From the NCBI GenBank assembly GCA_037074765.1, contig JBAMDO010000073.1:1-64000 (forward strand): a DNA stretch of 64,000 nt, given 5' to 3'. This document shows, one piece after another, positions 54,600 through 64,000 of the stretch (position 1 is its first letter; each line of letters opens with the position of its first letter). Below the pieces are notes generated by a model. That model was given only the letters and a program-made list of their open reading frames with translations, made no database searches and had not been told where the DNA came from. The DNA comes from Mansonella perstans. Lineage: Eukaryota; Nematoda; Chromadorea; Rhabditida; Onchocercidae. The position numbers were made by a program, and so were the translations under genes.

Positions 54600-57577
54600 C
54601 AAAATTTTTTACTTTTTTTATACAATTTTTTCGCTTATCTGATCGAAAATGTTAACATTCAACTTTTCCAGACTGTTCCAATTTTTGTGCAGCTTCCTAT
54701 TTTCCCAAATAACAAAAAATATAACCTATTATTTTACCAATCAAAATAGCTATGTGTTTGCAGAGCTGTAATCAGATCCATCATCTATTCTTTCATATTT
54801 CTCTTACTATGTTATTAACTTTTTCACACAAGCTAAACCAATATGTCATCTCATTGTTTGCATGGCAAAGGACAGCTTGTTTTTTTTAAGGCTAAATAAC
54901 ATATTTGTTAGTCAAATATTATTTTCTGATGACTGATTTCCTACTTCATGTTGAATTATTCCGCATTTTCGGCGATTTAAATGAATCTTAACTTTGACAA
55001 TTCATTTTTTTGTATGCTGAAAGCTGTCTTGGCAGTTCTCGTGCTAATTCAGTAACACTTCGACGACTGATCAAAACAAACCGAAATCATCGCGATCCTT
55101 ATACATCTGCTCTTACAATTATTTCTGAACACTCCAACATCTGATGTACGGATTTCGCGAAAATATTATATACAGTTCTAGGGAATAATAATTCTATAAT
55201 AATTTATAATGCATGCCGACTTATTGGTTAGAGAAAAAGGTTGAAAATTAAACATCGATTCTCCTTTAAGTTTAACGAAGGATAAAACTCATTTCTCGAG
55301 TTTCTTCTAATTTTGTAGTAATTTGCAAATTTCGGTGTTCATAAACATATGTTTAGCAAAAGAACGGGAAGATCGCAATAACAACGAATACACGTTTTGT
55401 TGCTCAAACTTATCCATTTTGACAAATGTAAGTCCAATTCTATGAGCAGTCGCTGTAAGTGGAAAGCTATTGTTCCCTGGGATACAAATTCTATTCGACT
55501 TATAGTACTACACCTATACAATAAAATTATCATTAACAGGAAAAGAGCATAAACACGCGACAAATGCACTATAAGCAATATTACAAAAGCATCGTGACAA
55601 GCAATAGCGAAAAAAGAATGGTAAAGGACTGGAGCTGGATAAAAGCTTTAATCGTCGATAAGCTGAGTTAAAATCCAAAATGGGAAAGCAAAGTCTACTA
55701 ATAGGGCGGGGAAGAAGCGTGATTTAATAGCGTAACGGTACATGCAACAATAATTATTAAAGGAATTCGGAAATATGGTCACACAACAGAGGAGAAAATA
55801 AGCGACAATTTCCATCTTAAGCACACAAAGAAGCTTTCTCGGTGCGATGAATTCTTTGTCTAGAAATATCCTCAACAATGGTTGTTGACCTCATAAGTGT
55901 GACAACTATTTTGATTATAGTGTTCACACCGCAAATTTCTACTAATAAAACATTTATTTTTTTGTGATTATTTTATGCCACAAATTATTTCGCGTTTCGC
56001 GAAACTAAGTCTTTGAAAAAAAAAAGAAAAAGACTGACTCGCCTAGAATATGATATGCGGAGACAGTCCCTTGTAGGCTCAAATTGATAAGGATAGAAAT
56101 TTATATATGGGAAGAAAAATTTGGTGGAAATGAATGAGTTTTTACTCTCTTTTTAAAGTTGAGATGGCATTATGAATACAAGCGGTGAGAAAGCGAAACT
56201 TTCCACGTTATTCCATAATCATTGGATGCCATAGCTTGGGCGGTTTTGTTCCTTTAGTTTAAAATGTACACATTGAGGAAAAGCGGAAGCTTTCTTCAAT
56301 GATACAGAGAAGTTTCAAAGGTCATCCTAGTATCTTAGACAAAATATATCAAACCATAGGACAACGTTGGAAGTAGTGGCGAAAGTTGGAAAGAATTTGA
56401 AAAAAAATCTTCATTTTATTTAATACGGTTAGAAAGATAAGATAGTAACCACACTGAATAAATTTCATCTTAATATAAGCCTAAGCACAGAAAAAATTCA
56501 TAAAAAAATGAATAAGTGCAATAAAATGTAGCTAACATGAAACTTTTAGAAAATTTGAGTGACTTTGAAGAAAAAAGATTTTCATAGTAATAGAATTACG
56601 ATGCAGAAACATTGTTTGTCATTTGGAGAATGGGTAAATATAAGTGGCCGTGAGGTTTCATCCCAAGATAAGTTCCAGATATGTGATTAAGTATCAAATT
56701 ATAAAGAATAAGTTGAGATATTGAATTATCGGAAGAGCAAGAAAATGTTACAGCAACAGATAAAGCGTTTCTGATGTTAACTAGCAAATATCATTTAAAT
56801 AAAAAAGTAATTTTAGATGAATAAGAAGTATTTTCAGTTTTTAATTAGTCTCGTTCTAGTTTTATTGGAAATCAAGTTTTAATTTATTGCTTAAGGATCG
56901 CAGAAATTCAAATACACAAAAGCTTTTAACAACAGCTCTAACTTAATAACCACCTGCTAGTTTTGATATAGTGCGGGTAGTTGGAGAAATAAAACATTTT
57001 AGAACTTTAAGACTATAATTTCACTTTACTATCATGACCATGATTAAATAGTCTAAATGACGATAAAAGAATTCATAAAAAAGTAATTTTTCCTTTCTTA
57101 TAACATTTTATCCTTTCTTAGTACAAATGCATTACGATAAATAGAACCTTTTTTTTTGCAGAAATGGAACGAAAGAAGAACTTTCGTAACTATGGCTTAG
57201 ATGCAATTTAAAAGAAAATATTTCTTTAAAAATCTAAAGTCTATTGGCTAAAATTTTATCATTCGAAAGAGATAGGAATAAACTTGCTCAATTGATAATC
57301 AAACCGAATGATATATTTGAGATTGTTGTCCTCAACGAAGTATGCGTATAATTTAAATTTTCTGACATTTCTTTAAACTGTTCAGTTAAACAATTTTTAG
57401 TAATTTCAACTGAATATCTGATGGAATTGAAAAGAATATCAATTTCAAGAAGAAGAACGAAGCAGAATTTAAAATACATAATAAGAGTACAATACTATGA
57501 GGAAAAGCAGCCTGATGATGAAGGCAAGATTTTCGTCATATCGAGAAGTTTGCAATTCTTCGGAGGTTCACATCCCA
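54600..57577. other. intergenic, no gene recognised
   Basis: Unique sequence between the end of the cathepsin cluster and the 3' end of the hemopexin gene. No exon-like segment with splice sites and a motif was found on either strand. Frames at 55339-55578 and 55648-55878 (minus) look fortuitous. Confidence 0.5.
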
Positions 57578-60500
57578 TCAGTCATTGAAGCAACCCACAA
57601 ATTCGTTAATTTGAATGGGATACTCTTGTATCACTTGATATTTTTCCGTATCATAGATCTGAAAGAATTTATTGCCAGCTTAATAAAATTGAATGATTTT
57701 GCTTGCTTTAACTGAAGCCAGTTCAAATAATTATTTTGCAGTTGCCCTATCCATAATGAAATTTTATTCGGCAATCAATGATTTCGATAATTCTTTCATT
57801 CAGTGAAAAGTAAACTGCCCAAATATCTGACGCATTGCATTGAAAAGAAATATTACTCTTTGTCAGGAGACGAGATCAAAGAGTATGATAAAGGGCATCT
57901 TCATGATCAACTTTATCTTCTACCTGGATTTTGTTGGAAGCTGTATAAAGAATAAATAAAATGTTGTTCTGATAAGTTAATCCAATTAGATCGCTTGGAA
58001 AATGCGGAAAATAGTTTGTTGTCAGGCCAGAAAACGTTGCCACATTCCAGTAAGCATCATATGTTACAAAATTATCTCCCTAAAATTTCTCTGACAATGC
58101 CGTTAATATTCGAAAAATTAACATTAAATTCTTCCAAAGAAAAAGCAAAGAATTCTTACAGTAACAGGTTTCTCACGAATTCATCTTTTACAATCAAAGG
58201 CTCACTTCGATAAGGATTTGATTACCGTCGACCCACTGAAATCCGACCCGAGGATATACTGGCATTTTCTTGTTTAATGTTTGAGGACTTTTCTGTGCGA
58301 GCTGCAAAATGTGCAAAATGAAAATTCTCCATTTCATCTTTGGAGCGAAGTTACTAAAATATGACAAAGTGCTGCTTAATAATATGAAACTAACATAAAA
58401 AACTTTATTCTTTTGATTCCACCGGTATCGGTAGACAGTTTGATGTTCAATAAGTACAGTTACACCGCTTCTATTATTTGTGTATGCAACCGTGACCGTA
58501 CGTGGACCATCCGGGAACATCTCTCTGACAAGAAATGATGCTTTTTGATGCAAGTTGTCATGTCTCCAGAGTTGATATACACGATCGCGAGCAAATAAAT
58601 AAGTTCGACCATTAAATGCTGCAAATTTGGAATTCCATATTTTAAGCTAAAATTAAAACAAACCCACTGTCGCGAATTTCATAACGCGAAACTTGCAATA
58701 GGTCAATAAATCAAATTGTAAAGTAAATATTAATGTCTTTACGAGCCATCTAATTAATTTCATAATGTTTAGATTTATTTCCTATCTCTTTGTTGTAGTC
58801 TAACCTCACATCCAATTATAAGCTGTCAAAACTCTTTCCTACCATAAACTCAAAGAGGCAGCTGCAGTAATATCTTATTAAACAAAGCCATTGTGTAACT
58901 ATGTCATAAAATTCTTTGTTTGATGATTATGCTTACATGCAATGTATTGTGCCTTTTAAATCAAGCTTGTCTTTACAAAGGATTTCGCCTTTTTTATGAG
59001 CTTCAGTTTCTTTTAACTCAGCTCATTAAGACTAGCTTTTCTCCGCCTAGAATACTCAGTTCCTACTATTTAAACTATCAATCATCCCTCAAAGACCATT
59101 TTTGGAATTTATTCACATCAACGGCTACTGGTTCTGTTCTCCTCATAATTACCGTTTTTATTATATTAATTTTACCATTAAATATGCATTGTATATAATT
59201 GTTATGTAACTCACGTTGTCCAAATCTTCTATTAAAGGTTTAATTGCCCAAGTTTGAGTTTTAGGTTTTCCCGCAACTCAATCCAATCATACAAACTTAA
59301 TCCAAAACACAATCAATTCAACCCAACACAACAATCCGTGATCAAACCGTTGGAAAATATTGGCTAACAGTTGACCTCTCACAAGAAAATTCGCGACACT
59401 CACATAAAGTTGAAATTGTTTGATTTTTACAGCTCTATCTATGAATTAAATTGCAGTTGAGAACAAAGTAATTTCGCTAGCATTTAGTTTTTTGGAAAGT
59501 TACAATTTTCGAGTTCTGAATCATGGCAAATTTTTGAAAACTCATTTTACCACGTGTTACGGCATCAAATCGATCCGGACAACTTTTCATAGGTAAAGCA
59601 AGTGGTTGATGTGCTTTTGGTGATAAAGCTGGTGTCAGAACGAACAGCCGCTTCCAGATAAAATCCTCGGTTACATTTAGTGCCAATTCATGAGCAGGTG
59701 GTATTGAGGTAGTAGTAAAAACAGTAGTATAAGCGGTAGTTGTAGCAATATTCATTGATAGCGTTCCCACATTTGGTCGCCAAAACCGTCGATTGGTAGA
59801 TGTTTGCCAGTAACTCGAAGCTGAAATATCCGAATATATTGGAATCTTTTTTTTCCGATACTGTTGTATGGTAGTGTCCCAGTACCACGATGTCGAGGTT
59901 CCCCGATAATTACCGCCATCATATGATTTTTTTACTGTTTCCCATCCAGCTTCAGTCAGCGGTGTCACCCCTTCCACGTTTGTTTTCCAGCGATGATTTT
60001 CCGATCTATCCAGTTTTCGTAGTTGCTGTTGATGTTGCCGTTGCTTCCGCACTTCATCACCATCAGTAATTTTTTGATACTCATTGAAGCTCCATTGAGA
60101 TTTATCGTCATCATTATCATCCAACAATAAATATGCATTGCTGAGATACCGTTGCAAATTTCTTGGCCTCCTTAAGCGTCTCTTTCCTGAAACGAATGTC
60201 AAATTCTTCAACATCGTCCCAAAAAAAGTAGATAGATAACTTTTTCCAATGAATTATTTTCTGTGGAAACTTCTTAAGTACCTTTCTCTTTGCGCTTTTG
60301 CTTCTTTTCGAACGGATTTTGCCCAGATTCAATAATCAATGCTATTTTTTGGACTCTCGATAATTTAGGTATTTTCATTGGAATTTGCATTCCGTCTTTA
60401 TCAACGGATGATAAACAATATTGCTGATCATTACTTGTTGTAGAAGTACGATTTCCATCCTTAAAATACAAGAAAAAATAAAATATGAAGAAATTTTGAG

Positions 60501-60865
60501 GATTCTATTTGATGGAAATTTTGTTTTTACTAATATTTGTATTTGTAAATCACGCTGCTGGCCTCAGCCAGTTAAAAGCAAGGGAAAAAGTATTTATTGC
60601 TTTAATAAATGGCGAAAAGGTTAATCTCAGAAAATGAGATGTTTGCTGGTCTTTGGCTAATTTTGGTATAACTCAGCAAATGTAAACTACGAGCCACATA
60701 AACATAATAAATTGAGAGTTGGTACAAAAGTTAAATTTTGTTTGAATTTTTTAAAAAAAGAAAATAGATTTAGACTACCTGTTTGATTTTTTTGGCATGC
60801 AACAAATTACCGGAAGAGACCAAATAAGCAAAGGCAGTCAATGCGACTGCACTGTTTAACCACAT
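57578..60865 (-). CDS. secreted hemopexin-repeat protein without a metalloprotease domain
   Basis: Minus-strand exons: 60865-60779 (signal peptide MWLNSAVALTAFAYLVSSG), 60459-60282, 60186-59551, 58618-58404, 58301-58206, 58079-57924 and 57658-57578 (stop), all in phase, 482 aa. Residues about 30-300 are a low-homology extension with a dibasic cluster (KKQKRKEKGKRRLRR) spanning the exon 2/3 join, Gln/Arg-rich and Thr-rich stretches and many Trp/Tyr. The C-terminal part begins CPDRFDAVTR and continues AFNGRTYLFARDRVYQLWR, then YPRVGFQWVDGNQILI, and ends EFVGCFND. This has the look of a hemopexin propeller, with first and last Cys closing the ring. There is no HExxHxxGxxH zinc site and no cysteine switch, so it is not a matrix metalloproteinase as it stands. 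A ligand- or matrix-binding role is inferred from the fold only. The exon 4 donor (GTTTTT) is weak. Confidence 0.82.
58850..59257 (+). repeat. dispersed repeat, copy 2 (in a hemopexin-gene intron)
   Basis: Diverged second copy of the element at 35700-36143, in the same orientation relative to the window. It is recognised by matching ends (CAAAGCCATTGT near 58885; ATTAAAGGTTTAATTGCCCA near 59232). It lies inside the intron between the hemopexin exons at 59551 and 58618. Confidence 0.5.
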
Positions 60866-63315
60866 TATATGAGCTGGACTCTGCTGTGTAAGAGCTGATC
60901 AAATCTGCTTTATTCTTCGAGATGAACTGTAAGTTTTTGTCGGCCAATCCCTCCTTTTCAAAGTATAAGTCTTTGTGACAATTTCAATAACTTATTGATT
61001 TAGGGTCCTCATTCTTCTTTTAGTAACAATTCCTTATGAGTAAATGGCTGAAAGTCTCTTATTAAAATACTTTTGTAATGTGATTTTTACGATAATTTTA
61101 AAAATTTCAGCAAGGAGAATATTAGAATCAACATTTGCCAAATTATTCTTTCACTTCAAATTGTTGGCAAAATGAGTTTCAGTGATCAATTATTGCAGAA
61201 ATTTACGGGAAATGGTTATATTTATCTTTTTTTTTTTTTTAAGAAAAAATCACCCTACTAATTGTTTATCCACAATGTAAAGTTGAAGAAAAAATCTGAG
61301 TGCTTTGGAAAGCCACGTCAAGATAAGAAAATCTGCTTTAATTCTGATATCTAATCGAGATTAATCACAGCAGTGTCACACTATTGATGTGAAAATGAAA
61401 AAGGCCGCAGAGTAAGTTGCATTAAATATCCGAAATGCTTAAAAAAGAACGTCTAAGATATCGTTTGCTTGCGGAAAGTCTTTAAAGAATTTATGAGCGA
61501 TTTTAAAAAAACAATGAAACTGAAGAAAGTAAATTGGAATAAGTGGCATATTTACTACAAACTTAGGAACAGAGAAATCATAATAGGGTTAAAATATCAC
61601 GAAAAGAGACGAGAAAAAGAGCGAAAAAAAAATTTTTTTCAAGCTGTTAGTTTTGATATGAGTACGATATGAAACATCGAGGAGAGTAGGCTAAGTAGAA
61701 AATCAAAGATAAAATTAAAAATGAACTGATTCAAATGAACGATATACAAATAAATATTTATCTCTTGATGATCTAAGAGAGGAGGAGCATACTTTTCCAG
61801 TTTTCTACGTGGTCCCACAGTCCCACTCATCTGCTATCATCACCATCATTATCATCATCATCTTAATCATAGCACTAATCATTATGAATAGTCTTGCATG
61901 ATTTGCTGGGTAGAAATGATAGAACAAAACATCAAATTTCATTTTTTTATCTTTCAATTATAAAAATTACTGCCGCAATTTAAAGAGTAAAGAGCGGATG
62001 GCTCATTCATCTGTTTTTATGTCACAGTGTTATATATATATACTTTGTCACAGTGTTATATATATATATACTTTCAACATTGATCAGCTATTATTGAAAA
62101 GGAAGTGGAAATATAAAATGCGAAAGACATAGAGAAACTATTAAATAACTGAATTCATTGGAATGATTAATTAATCAATTTATGCTTTTTGCATGATATA
62201 TGACTTTCTTTCTTTGATATTCACTTCCAATAATTTGCTGTAACAATCAAAGAGCTGGTAATGTGAAAAATGGTAAAATAAGCTCATCCAAGGACAGGTG
62301 AAATGAACATATCGTAATATCTTACAATCCATTACTTATCAATTTACAAAGTGTTAAAAAGATTTTATCAAAAATTGAAACAAAATCATTTGCTTTGTGA
62401 AAATGAATATTTCGATTTTTAATAAAAGTCCTGCATTTTGAGTTTTGATTAATCCTATTTTCTTTGATATAATGATTGCTTTGAATTTTGGATGAGGATT
62501 TGATATTTTTTTTATTTATTATATCGACCATAATAACTAGAAAAAATCCCACTGCAGATATTGCTGTTACCAAATCAAATTAAATATCACTTTGTTTTTC
62601 AGTATTTCGAAAGATTTTCCATTCTTTCATCGTAATTCATTTTTCTTCGGATTTCATTCACCACTATAAGAGAAGAATTAGCGGGAAGAAAAAACACTGA
62701 GTGGTTGAGAAAAAGTTGATGTGATGTCTGATATCGTCCAAGAAGGAACCATTTTCAAAAGCTTCATATAACGGAAAAGAAACAAATTAATCAAAAAAAC
62801 GAAAAATGAACGAAAAAATAATTTTTCTGCAACATTAATAGAAAAACTAACAGATTCGATAGAGCACTGATTTCCACTTCCGGCTTTCATGATGTTTCGA
62901 GAACTGCACAATTAATTTTTTATACTATTTCTACCAATGATTCAAACGATCATGATGCTCAGAATTCTCCAATGCAGAGTAGCAAGAGAATACCTCATTA
63001 CTTTTTTTTTGATCAAACGATACAATATCATATTTGAAACAAAATAAGTGCATTGCTTACAATAAGCCTAATATATTCTTCGAGAAGTAGGAGTAGATAG
63101 AGTAAGCAAACTTCGAGAATTCCGATTGATCAAAACACAACATAATTCTGGAGTTGCGTATCATAGGAAAAAGAATGACTCAGCCAAGTAAGAATAATCA
63201 AAACTATGATAAAAATTAGCTTAGTGAATAAAGTTACAGTAATAATTAATAACTTCTATTCATACGAAATGTATGAAGTTAATAACAAGATCACAATACA
63301 ATCCGCTCTTTTCTC
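60866..63315. other. intergenic, no gene recognised
   Basis: No exon-like segment was found. It contains a TA-rich duplication at 62020-62073 and several ATC-rich bases near 61850. The hemopexin promoter should lie just right of 60865. Confidence 0.45.
62020..62073. repeat. 27-bp tandem duplication with TA microsatellite
   Basis: GTCACAGTGTTATATATATA followed by CTTT occurs twice in succession. The two TA runs differ in length by one unit. Confidence 0.85.
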
Positions 63316-63702
63316 TTATTTGATTACACCAACTGATGAATGCAATTTACTCAATAATGACTGATTCCAATTCTTTGCTGAAAGTGCATATGACAAAGTG
63401 ACGGCTCTTACCGCCATTGATACGGTCGTATTCTGAAAGAGAAAAATCAACTTTTTTCTGTTTTTCTTTTATGAATAAAATTCACCTGATATGCCTTGAG
63501 CGAATGGAAAGTTTCAAAAAATTTAATCATAAGGATTTCTTGTCTGCAACAACAAATCATTTAAATTATTGATTTAAATTTTAATAAATGCTTGGAACAA
63601 TGGTCACTGATAATTCCTTTGGATGCAGAAGTGTTGGTAGGATCTATAATTTAATTAGTCACCTGGTTACGAAAACATTATAGAGTTCGTTCGGGAATTT
63701 TT
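63316..63702 (-). CDS. 3' end of an unrecognised gene (partial, continues beyond right edge)
   Basis: Three minus-strand exons with compatible phases: 63702-63663 (KFPNELYNVFVTR), 63543-63486 (QEILMIKFFETFHSLKAYQ) and 63432-63316 (NTTVSMAVRAVTLSYALS..., stop). Each is bounded by good splice signals (TTTTTAG or TTGCAG acceptors; GTGACT and GTGAAT donors), and the frame stays open across both joins. The peptide is amphipathic, with no motif I recognise. A hydrophobic stretch at about 63826-63785 (ISTKLAYLITFVLV) could be an earlier exon but its phase does not fit directly. Function unknown. Confidence 0.55.
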
Positions 63703-64000
63703 CTAAAAAATAAATGAATAAGCGATTTTTTAGAATTTCATCTCTTCTTCCTTTTTCTAGATAATATGTTTTTACCACTAACACAAAGGTAATTAAATAA
63801 GCTAATTTAGTACTGATCTGAAAAATCATTCAGCTCCTTCACCCAAATAAAGAAGATTTTAGGAGCATTATTTCCAGGCCAGAGTGAGCTAAGCTTATTT
63901 GAAGCACGTAGTTAGAGTGCGACGGAAAAAATACCCACCGTATGAACTTTCTAGGACTTTTCGAAATGAAAATTGTGACTTTTTTGCAGCATTGGGAGTT

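Overview
The window is AT-rich eukaryotic DNA with multi-exon genes, short GT-AG introns (roughly 100 bp to 1.2 kb) and no prokaryotic features. The papain-family cathepsin L genes carry a long N-terminal extension, an [21 protein letters not shown] ERFNIN helix and a CGSCYAF active-site block. I associate that combination with filarial (spirurid) nematodes, so the window is most likely a filarial worm chromosome. Species is not determinable from the sequence alone. I rebuilt exon structures by hand from splice signals, reading-frame phase and comparison between the paralogues.

Layout. 1-3281: 5' half of a cathepsin L gene on the minus strand (copy A, cut by the left edge) and its upstream flank. 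4333-10530: a GH35 beta-galactosidase (minus). 13537-15430: a TMEM41A-like VTT-domain membrane protein (minus). 15431-22559: about 7 kb without a recognisable gene, holding a 161-bp tandem repeat and microsatellites. 22560-25010: a compact SIX-family homeobox gene (minus). 26090-29960: decayed and inverted pieces of the cathepsin upstream flank. 29255-54599: the cathepsin cluster, made of two tandem units of about 12-13 kb. Each unit holds a plus-strand gene and a minus-strand gene facing each other: B (32255-35552, +) with C (37545-40821, -), and D (44426-47694, +, frameshifted) with E (50796-54076, -). Pseudogene F (41392-42276) sits at the junction, and relics of a third paralogue (G1, G2) lie inside the units. 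57578-60865: a secreted hemopexin-repeat protein (minus). 63316-63702: the 3' end of an unrecognised minus-strand gene that runs off the right edge.

The main story is the cathepsin L cluster. Every copy that spans the region has the same ten-exon plan, including a 10-nt third exon that keeps the frame exactly. B, C and E are intact on paper (402, 394 and 402 aa). A has a 2-nt deficit in exon 4 and D a 1-nt deficit in exon 8. Exons 3-5 and their introns are nearly identical in all five copies on both strands, while exon 1 and exons 6-10 fall into two classes (A/B/D and C/E). That mosaic is best explained by gene conversion between inverted copies. The single-copy genes (beta-galactosidase, TMEM41A, SIX, hemopexin) show no functional link to the proteases beyond proximity. 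The inverted arms of the cluster bracket the beta-galactosidase-TMEM41A-SIX segment and could mediate its inversion.
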